The notes beneath the pieces are model-generated. The model made no database searches, had not been told where the DNA came from, and worked only from the letters and a program-made list of their open reading frames with translations. The position numbers and the translations under genes were made by a program. From assembly GCA_902712845.1 (NCBI GenBank), contig LR743504.1, forward strand, positions 3,074,001 to 3,138,000: a DNA stretch of 64,000 bases. The letters run 5' to 3'. The first letter of the stretch is position 1. Every line of letters begins with the position of its first letter. This stretch comes from Methylobacterium bullatum. GTDB taxonomy: Bacteria > Pseudomonadota > Alphaproteobacteria > Rhizobiales > Beijerinckiaceae. Shown piece after piece: positions 45,504 through 54,036 of this stretch.

Positions 45504-45872
45504 TTGGCCCGTATCGCAGGCGTCAACATCCCGACCAACAAGCGCGTCGTCATCGCGCTCCAGTACATCCACGGCATCGGCGCGAAGAAGGCCGAAGAGA
45601 TCACCGGCAAGGTCGGCATCCCCGCCGAGCGCCGCGTGAACCAGCTGACCGACGCCGAGGTGCTGTCGATCCGCGAGACGATCGACCGCGATTACATCGT
45701 CGAGGGCGATCTGCGCCGTGAAGTGTCGATGAACATCAAGCGTCTGATGGACCTCGGCTGCTACCGTGGCCTCCGTCACCGCCGCAATCTGCCCGTCCGT
45801 GGTCAGCGTACGCATACCAATGCGCGCACCCGCAAGGGCAAGTCGAAGCCGATCGCCGGCAAGAAGAAGTAA
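45504..45872 (+). CDS. rpsM: Small ribosomal subunit protein S13
   Basis: This 122-residue head protein starts at TTG ([25 protein letters not shown]) with GGAGTGAG just upstream; no ATG or GTG gives the family N-terminus. It contains the helix-two-turn region and ends in a basic tail [21 protein letters not shown]. Confidence 0.98.
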   Translation: MARIAGVNIPTNKRVVIALQYIHGIGAKKAEEITGKVGIPAERRVNQLTDAEVLSIRETIDRDYIVEGDLRREVSMNIKRLMDLGCYRGLRHRRNLPVRGQRTHTNARTRKGKSKPIAGKKK

Positions 45873-45884
45873 TTTTTTGAGATT

Positions 45885-45915
45885 GGGAGGCAGCTTTTCG
45901 CTCTGCCTCCCTTCT
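45885..45915 (+). terminator. Hairpin between rpsM and rpsK
   Basis: GGGAGGCAG (45885-45893) pairs perfectly with CTGCCTCCC (45903-45911), 9-nt loop, then TTCT. It lies in a 172-bp gap within what is normally one operon, so it probably attenuates. Confidence 0.45.
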
Positions 45916-46044
45916 GTCGCGCCGGGTGGCCCGCTGACGGCAGCCCGTATGGCGGCACGGTCGTCCAGAGCCGCGCCGCCAGCACCGCAAAAACTCCCGA
46001 GCGCCTGGAATGACGGGCGCGCCTGAAGGACGAGACGAGAGACA

Positions 46045-46434
46045 ATGGCCAAGGAAGCAACCCGCATTCGCCGCCGCGAACGCAAGAACATCGTGTCGGG
46101 CGTCGCCCATGTGAACGCCTCGTTCAACAACACGATGATCACCATCACCGACGCGCAGGGCAACACGATCTCCTGGTCGTCCGCCGGCGCCATGGGCTTC
46201 AAGGGCTCGCGCAAGTCGACCCCTTACGCCGCCCAGGTCGCCGCCGAGGACGCGGCCCGCAAGGCCTCCGAGCACGGCATGCGCACTCTCGAGGTCGAGG
46301 TGTCCGGTCCCGGTTCGGGCCGTGAATCGGCGCTCCGCGCGCTGCAGGCCGCCGGTTTCACCGTGACCTCCATCCGCGACGTGACGTCGATCCCGCATAA
46401 CGGCTGCCGTCCGCGCAAGCGTCGGCGCGTCTGA
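46045..46434 (+). CDS. rpsK: Small ribosomal subunit protein S11
   Basis: This 129-residue platform protein contains [42 protein letters not shown] and the highly conserved end [19 protein letters not shown]. rpsD, which follows in E. coli, is absent, as is usual in alphaproteobacteria; a metallo-hydrolase gene takes the space instead. Confidence 0.99.
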   Translation: MAKEATRIRRRERKNIVSGVAHVNASFNNTMITITDAQGNTISWSSAGAMGFKGSRKSTPYAAQVAAEDAARKASEHGMRTLEVEVSGPGSGRESALRALQAAGFTVTSIRDVTSIPHNGCRPRKRRRV

Positions 46435-46479
46435 TACCGGTTCGTTGCTCGGCCCTTTGGTGTGAAAGCGGAGAAACGT

Positions 46480-47355
46480 GTGCCCGATGCCGTGAAGGCG
46501 CTCCCCGGCGTTCTGCGCTGGAGACTTGGCGATCTGACCGTCACCGTTCTGAATGACGGTTACCTTCAAGGCTCCCTCGATCTCGTCACCGGGATCGGGT
46601 CGGACGAGGCCGGTTCGCTTCAGGCGGCCGGCTTTCGTGCGCAGGCTCCTCGGATCACGCTCAACGCCTACCTGATCGAGACGCCCGGCCGGAAGCCGAT
46701 CCTCATCGATTCGGGCATGGGCCGTTTCGGCGGCGACACGCTCGGTCGCGTTCCGGCCGCGCTCGCTGCGACAGGTGTCAAACCAAGCGACATCGAGACG
46801 GTGCTGCTTACGCATCTCCATCCCGATCATGCCGGTGGCTTGATCCTTGATGACGGTTCGGCGGCCTATCCCAACGCGGAACTCGTCCTGCATCGGGCCG
46901 AGAGCGCTCATTGGCTGGCGGACGATGCAATCTCACGGGCTCCCGAGGGAGCCCGGCCGTATTTCGAGAACGCGCAGAAGGCGGTGGCCCCGTATGGCGG
47001 TCGCGTGCGGACGATGACCGATGGTGAGGTCCTTCCGGGCATCACGGCGGTTCCCTTGCCGGGGCATACGCCGGGTCACACCGGCTTTCGCATCGTGTCG
47101 GGCTCGGCATCCCTCTTGATGTGGGCGGATATCGTCCATCTGCCGGCGATCCAGTTCAAGCGTCCGGAGGCCACGATGGTCTTCGACGTCGATCCGGATC
47201 AGGCCAGAGCGGTGCGCAAGCGGATGCTGGATGAGGTCTCGAGCGAGAGAACCTTTGTCACCGGCGGACATCTGGAATTCCCGGCGCTCGGCTACGTGGC
47301 GCGGGAGGGCGGGGCCTACAGCTTCGTCCCGGAACTCTGGGTCGCGGCCCAATAA
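46480..47355 (+). CDS. Metallo-beta-lactamase-fold hydrolase inserted between rpsK and rpoA
   Basis: This 291-residue MBL-fold protein keeps a full dinuclear metal site: THLHPDH (H112, H114, D116, H117), PGHTPGH (H200), WADIVH (D217) and GGHLEFP (H264). It resembles the cytosolic lactonase/hydrolase branch; the substrate is unknown. I chose GTG at 46480 (GGAG 6 nt upstream) over GTG at 46462. It begins only 45 bp after rpsK and ends 119 bp before rpoA with no terminator, so it is probably co-transcribed with the alpha operon. Confidence 0.9.
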   Translation: MPDAVKALPGVLRWRLGDLTVTVLNDGYLQGSLDLVTGIGSDEAGSLQAAGFRAQAPRITLNAYLIETPGRKPILIDSGMGRFGGDTLGRVPAALAATGVKPSDIETVLLTHLHPDHAGGLILDDGSAAYPNAELVLHRAESAHWLADDAISRAPEGARPYFENAQKAVAPYGGRVRTMTDGEVLPGITAVPLPGHTPGHTGFRIVSGSASLLMWADIVHLPAIQFKRPEATMVFDVDPDQARAVRKRMLDEVSSERTFVTGGHLEFPALGYVAREGGAYSFVPELWVAAQ

Positions 47356-47474
47356 CCGCCCGCTGCGTCGCGGGTACATGATTTTCGAGACCGAGCCGTG
47401 CAAGGCGATGCGCGGGAAGGGCTCAAGGACCGACCACTGCAGTGGCTCGTGTCGGAAGTGCGAGAGGTAGGACC

Positions 47475-48494
47475 GTGGTCATACAGAAGAACTGGCAAGA
47501 GCTCATCAAGCCGAACAAGCTCCAGGTTTCGACCGGGCATGACCCCAAGCGGGTCGCCACCGTCGTCGCCGAGCCTCTCGAGCGCGGCTTCGGCACCACC
47601 CTCGGCAACTCCCTGCGCCGGGTTCTCCTGTCGTCGCTCCAGGGCGCGGCCGTGACCTCGGTCCAGATCGACGGCGTGCTGCACGAATTCTCGTCGATCC
47701 CCGGCGTGCGTGAGGACGTCACCGACATCGTCCTCAACATCAAGACCATCGCGATCCGGTCGCAGACCGAAGCGCCCAAGCGCCTCACCCTGCGCAAGAC
47801 CGGTCCGGGCACCGTCACCGCCGGCGACATCGCCGCCGTCGGGGATATCCAGATCCTTAATCCCGAGCTCGTCATCTGCACCCTCGACGATGGCGCCGAG
47901 ATCCGGATGGAATTCACCGTCGCCACCGGCAAGGGCTACGTCCCGGCCGAGCGCAACCGTCCCGAGGACGCGCCAATCGGCCTGATTCCGGTGGACGCCC
48001 TGTTCTCGCCGGTCACCAAGGTGTCCTACCGCATCGAGACCACCCGCGAGGGCCAGGATCTCGACAAGGACAAGCTGACGATGACGATCGAGACCAACGG
48101 CGCCGTGTCGCCGGAGGACGCGCTGGCCTATGCCGCGCGCATCCTCCAGGACCAGCTCCAGGTGTTCGTGAACTTCGAGGAGCCCCGCAAGGAAGAGGCT
48201 CAGCCGCTCGCGCCGCAGCTCCCCTTCAATCCGGCCCTGCTCAAGAAGGTCGACGAGCTCGAACTGTCGGTCCGTTCGGCGAACTGCCTGAAGAACGACA
48301 ACATCGTCTATATCGGCGACCTCATCCAGAAGTCCGAAGGCGAGATGCTGCGCACCCCGAACTTCGGCCGCAAGTCGCTCAACGAGATCAAGGAAGTCCT
48401 GGCCGCGATGGGTCTCCATCTCGGCATGGACATCCCCGGCTGGCCGCCGGAGAACATCGAAGACCTCGCCAAGCGCTTCGAAGAGCATTACTAG
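47475..48494 (+). CDS. rpoA: RNA polymerase alpha subunit
   Basis: This 339-residue subunit with a GTG start gives [15 protein letters not shown], the standard N-terminus. The assembly domain (about 1-235, [27 protein letters not shown]) is joined by a linker to the C-terminal DNA- and activator-binding domain (about 255-325, [28 protein letters not shown] and [22 protein letters not shown]). Confidence 0.99.
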   Translation: MVIQKNWQELIKPNKLQVSTGHDPKRVATVVAEPLERGFGTTLGNSLRRVLLSSLQGAAVTSVQIDGVLHEFSSIPGVREDVTDIVLNIKTIAIRSQTEAPKRLTLRKTGPGTVTAGDIAAVGDIQILNPELVICTLDDGAEIRMEFTVATGKGYVPAERNRPEDAPIGLIPVDALFSPVTKVSYRIETTREGQDLDKDKLTMTIETNGAVSPEDALAYAARILQDQLQVFVNFEEPRKEEAQPLAPQLPFNPALLKKVDELELSVRSANCLKNDNIVYIGDLIQKSEGEMLRTPNFGRKSLNEIKEVLAAMGLHLGMDIPGWPPENIEDLAKRFEEHY

Positions 48495-48511
48495 CCGACA
48501 CACGACGTCGT

Positions 48512-48616
48512 TCCGGGGCTGCGCAGCAGAACCCGGAATCCAGAACCGCCCTGGGTGCCGACTGGATCGGAACTCGAATGTCTGGATCCCGGGCTCGCCT
48601 TCGGCGCCCCGGGATG
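48512..48616. repeat. REP/BIME-like pair of palindromes between rpoA and rplQ
   Basis: Hairpin one spans 48512-48539 (TTCCGGG with CCCGGAA, inner GCTGCGCAGC). Hairpin two spans 48587-48616 (ATCCCGGG with CCCGGGAT, inner CGCC/GGCG). The 'CTGGATCCCGGG...CCCGGGATGACG' wording recurs in intergenic repeats of Hyphomicrobiales as I remember them, so this is probably one member of a dispersed family. Confidence 0.7.
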
Positions 48617-48757
48617 ACGCGGCGGATGAGGCGGGCCGGGTCTGGTGAGCTTCAGACAAAAGAATCCCGCCGCGGGGTCATGCGGAATGAACAGCCCCGA
48701 TCATGGGGCGCTCGGCCGTACCGTGGCACGGCGGCCAGATAAGCAAGGAACAGCCAG

Positions 48758-49168
48758 ATGCGTCATGGATTTCGCGGTCGCCGCTTCAACCGCACCACCG
48801 AACACCGCAAGGCGATGTTCGCCAACATGTCCGCCGCGCTGATCAAGCACGAGCAGATCATCACCACTCTGCCGAAGGCCAAGGATCTGCGTCCGGTCAT
48901 CGAGAAGCTGATCACGCTGGGCAAGATCGACAGCCTGCATACGCGCCGCCTCGCCATGTCGCAGATCCGCGACGAGGCCATGGTCCGCAAGCTCTTCGCC
49001 GTCCTCGGTCCGCGCTACAATGCCCGTCCGGGCGGCTATTGCCGCATCATGAAGGCCGGCTTCCGCTACGGCGACAACGCTCCGCTCGCCGTGATCGAGT
49101 TCGTCGACCGCGACGTGGATGCCCGTGGCCTGGATTCGGGTCCGTCGCAGGTCTCGGACGCGGCGTAA
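48758..49168 (+). CDS. rplQ: Large ribosomal subunit protein L17
   Basis: This 136-residue protein at the tunnel exit begins [24 protein letters not shown]. It contains [22 protein letters not shown] and [36 protein letters not shown] lies before the ATG. It is the last gene of the ribosomal block. Confidence 0.99.
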   Translation: MRHGFRGRRFNRTTEHRKAMFANMSAALIKHEQIITTLPKAKDLRPVIEKLITLGKIDSLHTRRLAMSQIRDEAMVRKLFAVLGPRYNARPGGYCRIMKAGFRYGDNAPLAVIEFVDRDVDARGLDSGPSQVSDAA

Positions 49169-49193
49169 GCCTCATCTCCCCTCTCTGACGGCG

Positions 49194-49221
49194 AAAAGGC
49201 GGCCCTACGGCCGCCTTTTTT
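49194..49221 (+). terminator. Rho-independent terminator after rplQ
   Basis: AAAAGGCGGCC (49194-49204) pairs perfectly with GGCCGCCTTTT (49209-49219), loop CTAC, ending in six T. It separates the ribosomal block from the convergent chemosensory operon. Confidence 0.92.
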
Positions 49222-49292
49222 CTTGTCCGCGTCACCCCGGACCACCAGCTCGGTCCCCCACACGACCCCCCCCCGAGCGGAGGCAAGGGGGC

Positions 49293-51158
49293 TCACCCTG
49301 CAGAGACGAGCATCCCCGACACCAAAGCGGCGAGATCGGCCGATTCGAAGGGCTTGCGCAGAACCGGCAGGTCCTCAGGGATAGGGATCGCCTCCGCATG
49401 CCCGGTCACGATGAGGATCGGCACGGTCGACCAGCGCCGCCGCACGATCTCCGCGAGTTCCACGCCCGTCATGCCCGGCATGGCGAGGTCCGCCACGATG
49501 AGGTCGAAGGACGAGCGCTCCAACAGCGCCACCGCCGCCGCGCCGTCGGCCGCTTCGGTCTCGGTGTAGCCGAAGGTGTTGAGGAAGGAGGCGGTGACGT
49601 GGCGGACTTCGGCATCGTCGTCCACCACGAGGATACGCGCCGGGCTCACGGCGCGCGTCGCTGCCACGGCGGTGAGCGGTAGTCTCTCCTCGGCGAGGTC
49701 CGCGCGAGGGAGAAACAACTCGACTTTCGTGCCCTTCTCGACTTCGCTCGTGATGCGGAGCTTGCCTTGCGATTGCTGGGTGAGGCCGAACACCATGGCG
49801 AGGCCGAGGCCGGTGCCCTGGCCCACCGACTTGGTGGTGAAGAACGGTTCGCAGACCCGCGCCAGGATTTCTGGCGGGATGCCCATGCCCGAATCGGTGA
49901 TCGTGACGGTGACGTAGTCGCCGGCCGTCAGGTCGGGATCGTCGGTCACCGTCACCGCGCCGGTGGCGATGGCGATCGATCCGCCTTCCGGCATGGCGTC
50001 ACGCGCGTTGATGCAGAGGTTGAGGATGGCCAGTTCCAGCTGGTCGGGATCGACCCGGGCCGCCGGATGGGCGGCATCGAGGTCGGTGGTCACGCTGACG
50101 AGCCCGCCCAGGCTCCCGCCGAGCAGCACGTCCATCCCGGCGACGAGGGCATTCACGTCGACCGATCGGGGCCGCAGGTCGCGCGCCCGGCTGAAGCTGA
50201 GGAGGCGCTTCGTCAACGAGGCACCACGTTGGGCGGCCTGCGTCGCGTTGGTGACCAGGCGCTGGACCCGCGGCTGATCGACGATCTTGGGGCCGACGAG
50301 TTCGAGGCTGCCCAGGATCGCGGTGAGGAGGTTGTTGAAATCGTGGGCGATTCCCCCGGCGAGGGTGCCCAAAGCCTGCATCTTGTCCGACTGGCGCAGG
50401 CGCGCCTCGAGGTTCTTCTGCTCGGTGACGTCCCGCTCGATGGTGGCGAGGTGGGTGATGGCCCCGGCGGCACCGCGAATCGGCACGCGGGTGACATGGC
50501 TCCAGCGCTCGGCGCCGACCGGTCCCTCGGCGGACACCGTCTCGGAGATGCTTCCGCTCGCGATGGCGGCGCGGTCGGCTTCGCGCGCGGTGCTCTCACC
50601 GCTCGGCCTGCCTTCGATCTCCTCCCTGGTGCGTCCGAGGCACTCGGCGACGGTGTGGCCGAGTCGTCCGGCCTTGCGCGCGTTGAGGCGGACGAAGCGC
50701 CCGTCCTTATCCTTGAACGCGATGGCGTCTTCCGCATTGTCGAGGAGCCCGAGCAGCAGGGCGCGCTCGGTGGCGAGCTCGCGGGCGAGACTGTGGCGCT
50801 CGAAGGCCTGACGGATTGTGGAGCGCAGCAGGACTGGGTCCCACGGCTTGGTGACGTAGCCGGTAATGCCTCCCCGGTTGAGCGCGGCGACGACCGCGCT
50901 CATGTCGGCATAGCCGGTGAGCAGGATCGTCTGCGCGTCGTGGAATGCCCGCGCCTCGGCCAGCATAACGTCGCCGGTCATGCCGGGCATGCGCTGATCG
51001 GAGAGGATCACGGCGATGTCCGGGCTCGCCCGGAGGATATCCAGCGCTTCGGACGGCTTCGTCGTGGTGATGACCGTGTAATCGTCCTCGAACAGGTCTT
51101 CGAGGGCGATCAGGATGTCCGGCTCGTCATCGACGGCGAGGATCGTGCCTTTGACCAT
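49293..51158 (-). CDS. Hybrid histidine kinase: receiver-PAS-kinase-receiver
   Basis: This 621-residue cytoplasmic protein has an N-terminal receiver (about 5-118, phospho-acceptor D54 in LSDQRMPGM) and a PAS domain (about 135-250). A HisKA domain with H272 (LAGGIAHDFNNLL) leads to the ATPase domain (NLCINARDAMPEGG, DSGMGIPPE, GQGTGLGLAMV), and a C-terminal receiver carries D557 (VADLAMPGMTG). It starts 2 bp after the preceding kinase gene and is the last gene of the chemosensory operon. It could be a phosphorelay output of the array. No DNA-binding domain is present. Confidence 0.92.
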   Translation of the reverse strand: MVKGTILAVDDEPDILIALEDLFEDDYTVITTTKPSEALDILRASPDIAVILSDQRMPGMTGDVMLAEARAFHDAQTILLTGYADMSAVVAALNRGGITGYVTKPWDPVLLRSTIRQAFERHSLARELATERALLLGLLDNAEDAIAFKDKDGRFVRLNARKAGRLGHTVAECLGRTREEIEGRPSGESTAREADRAAIASGSISETVSAEGPVGAERWSHVTRVPIRGAAGAITHLATIERDVTEQKNLEARLRQSDKMQALGTLAGGIAHDFNNLLTAILGSLELVGPKIVDQPRVQRLVTNATQAAQRGASLTKRLLSFSRARDLRPRSVDVNALVAGMDVLLGGSLGGLVSVTTDLDAAHPAARVDPDQLELAILNLCINARDAMPEGGSIAIATGAVTVTDDPDLTAGDYVTVTITDSGMGIPPEILARVCEPFFTTKSVGQGTGLGLAMVFGLTQQSQGKLRITSEVEKGTKVELFLPRADLAEERLPLTAVAATRAVSPARILVVDDDAEVRHVTASFLNTFGYTETEAADGAAAVALLERSSFDLIVADLAMPGMTGVELAEIVRRRWSTVPILIVTGHAEAIPIPEDLPVLRKPFESADLAALVSGMLVSAG

Positions 51159-51160
51159 GT

Positions 51161-52897
51161 CTACGCTGCCTGCCGCGGAATGCCGATCACGAAACAGGCT
51201 CCCCCCCCTTCGGCGGTCTCCACGCTGAGCGAGCCGCTATGCGCCTGTACCACGCTGTATGCAATCGCGAGCCCGAGACCCGTTCCCGCGCCCACGGGCT
51301 TCGTGGTGAAGAAGGGCTCGAAGATCTTTTCCCGCAGGGTCTCGGGAATGCCGGGCCCAGTGTCGCTGATACGGATCACGTCCGTATCGGGCAATTCCTG
51401 GGTCACGATGGAGATTGTGCCGGATTCCGGCATGGCATCGGCGGCATTGCCGAGGATGTTCATGACGACCTGATTGAGAAGGGCGGGGGTGCAGTGGATC
51501 TCGGGCCGGCCCGAGAAGTCGCGTTCGACGGTAATCCGCGTCCCGAGCTTGTGCTGGATCAGGGCGAGCACCGTCTCGATCGATTCGGGAACGTTGACGA
51601 GGGTGCGCTCGCCTTCGTCGAGGCGCGAGAACTTGCGCAGGTTCAGGACGAGATCCTGGATGCGCGTGAGGCCCATCCGCATGGAGCCGACGCGGTCGCG
51701 GCACTTGGCGAGCGACCGGTGCGAGGCGAGCTCCGCCTCAGATTCCGCGATTTCGCCGAGCAGGCGCTCGACCGTGCCCTGATGCGCCAGGATGAAGGCG
51801 AGGGGATTGTTGATCTCATGGGCGATGCCGGCGACGAGTTCGCCGAGGGACGCCATCTTGGCGGCCTGGACCAGCTTGGCCTGGGCATCCGTGAGCTTGC
51901 GGTTGGCGGTGGCGAGATCCCGGTTGGCCTGTTCGAGGGCGCCCGCCAGGGCGGCACGCGCCTCGGCCGCCTCGGCCTCGGCCCGTGCGCGTTCGAGAGC
52001 GCGCTCGCGAGCGCCGAACTCGCTGGCGATGCGGCGGTCGTCTTCTTCCAGAAGCTTGCGCCGGACGAGGCCCCTGACGCGGATGACGAGGACTTCGCCG
52101 TCGGCCTTCGAGACCACGTCGTCGGCCCCGGCCGCATAGGCTTCCACCAGGAAATCCTTGGCCGGGGCGCTGCCGGCGATGCCGACGAGGTGGAAGGTCG
52201 GCGCGCCGGCCTCCCGTGCCTCGATCCCCGCCGCCCGGCGCCGGTCGATGGCCCTGCACAAGGCGAGGCCGTCATAGGCGGGGCCGAGGAGGTCGATGGT
52301 CACGCAATCGAAGGCGGCATCGGCCTCGTCGAGGGCGGCGAGGGCGGCGTCGTGGGTGGCGGCGGTACGGACCTCGTGGCCCTCATGGGCGAGAAGGCCG
52401 GCAAGGAAGGTCCGATAGGTAGCGCTGCCGTCGACCACGAGGACGCGGCCGCGCCGGAACGCCGAGACGCCCGGACCGTCGCCGGAGGCACCGCCCCCCT
52501 GGCGCTCGCGAAGCAGGGCGCGGATGCGCAGGATCAGGATGTCCCGGTCGGCGGATTTCGCCACATAGGCGTCGGCGCCGCTCTCCAGTCCCTGGCGTTC
52601 GCCGTCGCGGGCGCCGGTGAGCATCAGCAGGGGCAGGGCGCGGGTGCGCAGGGACAGGCGAAGCTGGCGGGTGAACTCGTCGCCGTTCATTCCCGGCAGG
52701 TGGTGATCGGCCACGACGAGATCGGGCAGGCGGGTGTTGAGATGGTCGAGGGCCATCTCCGCCGTGGGGCAGCGCTCCACCGAGAAACCGTGGCTCTCCA
52801 GGAGCAGGCGCAGTTCCAGCGCCTGCGTCTCGGAATCCTCGACGAGCAGGATCCGGGGCCGGGGGAGGGTGCCGTCGGGACTGCCGAACCCGGTCAT
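51161..52897 (-). CDS. Dual-receiver histidine kinase (CheS3-like)
   Basis: This 578-residue cytoplasmic kinase opens with two receiver domains in tandem: the first at about 14-132 (D64 in VVADHHLPGM), the second at about 150-282 (D202 in TIDLLGPAYDG). A coiled coil rich in Ala/Arg/Glu (about 285-345) leads to HisKA with H360 (AGIAHEINNPL) and an ATPase domain (NILGNAADAM, DTGPGIPE, GAGTGLGLAI). Two N-terminal receivers before a kinase recall CheS3 of the Rhodospirillum centenum Che3 pathway. The ATG overlaps the cheB stop (ATGA), so it is translationally coupled to the chemosensory genes. Confidence 0.9.
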   Translation of the reverse strand: MTGFGSPDGTLPRPRILLVEDSETQALELRLLLESHGFSVERCPTAEMALDHLNTRLPDLVVADHHLPGMNGDEFTRQLRLSLRTRALPLLMLTGARDGERQGLESGADAYVAKSADRDILILRIRALLRERQGGGASGDGPGVSAFRRGRVLVVDGSATYRTFLAGLLAHEGHEVRTAATHDAALAALDEADAAFDCVTIDLLGPAYDGLALCRAIDRRRAAGIEAREAGAPTFHLVGIAGSAPAKDFLVEAYAAGADDVVSKADGEVLVIRVRGLVRRKLLEEDDRRIASEFGARERALERARAEAEAAEARAALAGALEQANRDLATANRKLTDAQAKLVQAAKMASLGELVAGIAHEINNPLAFILAHQGTVERLLGEIAESEAELASHRSLAKCRDRVGSMRMGLTRIQDLVLNLRKFSRLDEGERTLVNVPESIETVLALIQHKLGTRITVERDFSGRPEIHCTPALLNQVVMNILGNAADAMPESGTISIVTQELPDTDVIRISDTGPGIPETLREKIFEPFFTTKPVGAGTGLGLAIAYSVVQAHSGSLSVETAEGGGACFVIGIPRQAA

Positions 52898-54036
52898 GCG
52901 AAGGAATCCGTCGCCGCGAGGCCGGGCAGGGAGAGGCGGACGAGATGGGGGGCGACCCTGTCGAGGGGGAGGATCGCGGAGGCTCCCGAAAGGCGGATCG
53001 CGGCGGCCGGCATGCCGAACACGACAGCGGTGCTCTCGTGTTCGGCCACGGTCTGGGCACCGGCCTGGCGCATGGCGAGGAGGCCCGTGGCGCCATCCTC
53101 GCCCATGCCGGTGAGAAGGACGCCGATGCCGCGCGCCCCGGCATGGCGGGCCACCGACGAGAACAGGACGGTGGCGGCCGGGCGCTGGCCGCCGACGGGC
53201 GCGGCATCCGAGAGGCGCAGGTGTCCGCCGGGCGCCCATTCGAGGTGCCGGTCGCCCGGCGCCACGTAGACATGTCCGGCCTCGGCCCGCTCGCCGTCGG
53301 CGGCGAGCCTGACCGGGAGGGAGACGACGCCGTTCAGCCAGGAGGCGAATCCCTCCATGAAGGCGGGCCCCATATGCTGGACCACCAGGATGGGAAGCGG
53401 GAACCCGTCGGGCAATCCACCGATGACGCGGGCGAGGGCCGGCGGGCCGCCGGTGGAGGCGGCGATCGCCAGGACGCTGGCGGCGTTCGAGGCGGCCGGG
53501 GGCGCGGCGAGGTCGGACGGCGACAGGGGCGCGCCCCGGCGCCCGGCCCATTCCGAACCGATCGGCCGACGCCGGATCACCGGCACCTCGGCCATGATGC
53601 GCAGCTGCGTGCAGATTTCGGCGGAGACGGCATCGTAGCCGGCATGCGTCGTCGCCACCGGCTTCTCCACCACGGAGAGCGCGCCGGCGCGCAGCGCGTT
53701 CATGGAGATGCGCAGGGAGGAATCCTCCACCGAATCCGCGATGACGACGATGGGCGTCGGCTGCTCGGCCATGATCCGGCGCGTGGTCTCCAGGCCATCG
53801 ATGCCGGGGAGACGGATATCCATCGAGATGACGTCGGGGCGGGTATTGGGAAGCACCGCGAGGGCCTCCTCGCCGGACGCGACGGCGGCCACCACTTCGA
53901 GGCGCGGATCGCGGCCGACGATGTGGCGCAGGAGCTCGCGGACCACGAGGGAATCCTCCACCAGCATCACGCGCACGGGGGGAACCCGCCTCGCCGCCGG
54001 AGGGGTCTCGATCGGTGTCTGTTCGGCGTCACTCAC
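52894..54036 (-). CDS. cheB: Chemoreceptor methylesterase CheB (WspF-like)
   Basis: This 380-residue protein has a receiver domain (about 21-135, D73 in SMDIRLPGIDG), a Pro/Ala linker and the methylesterase domain. Its catalytic triad is S194 (AASTGGP), H221 (VQHMG) and D314 (TGMGEDG). It demethylates and deamidates receptor glutamates and is normally activated by phosphorylation from CheA. The GTG start overlaps the cheA stop (GTGA) and its stop overlaps the next kinase gene. One point is odd: IADSVEDSS replaces the usual VSS-type segment after beta-4. Confidence 0.95.
   Translation of the reverse strand: MSDAEQTPIETPPAARRVPPVRVMLVEDSLVVRELLRHIVGRDPRLEVVAAVASGEEALAVLPNTRPDVISMDIRLPGIDGLETTRRIMAEQPTPIVVIADSVEDSSLRISMNALRAGALSVVEKPVATTHAGYDAVSAEICTQLRIMAEVPVIRRRPIGSEWAGRRGAPLSPSDLAAPPAASNAASVLAIAASTGGPPALARVIGGLPDGFPLPILVVQHMGPAFMEGFASWLNGVVSLPVRLAADGERAEAGHVYVAPGDRHLEWAPGGHLRLSDAAPVGGQRPAATVLFSSVARHAGARGIGVLLTGMGEDGATGLLAMRQAGAQTVAEHESTAVVFGMPAAAIRLSGASAILPLDRVAPHLVRLSLPGLAATDSFA

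Noticed and set aside
45293..49168. Missing rpsD and rpmJ in the ribosomal block
   Set aside because: Their absence here is the usual alphaproteobacterial arrangement; they are expected elsewhere on the chromosome.
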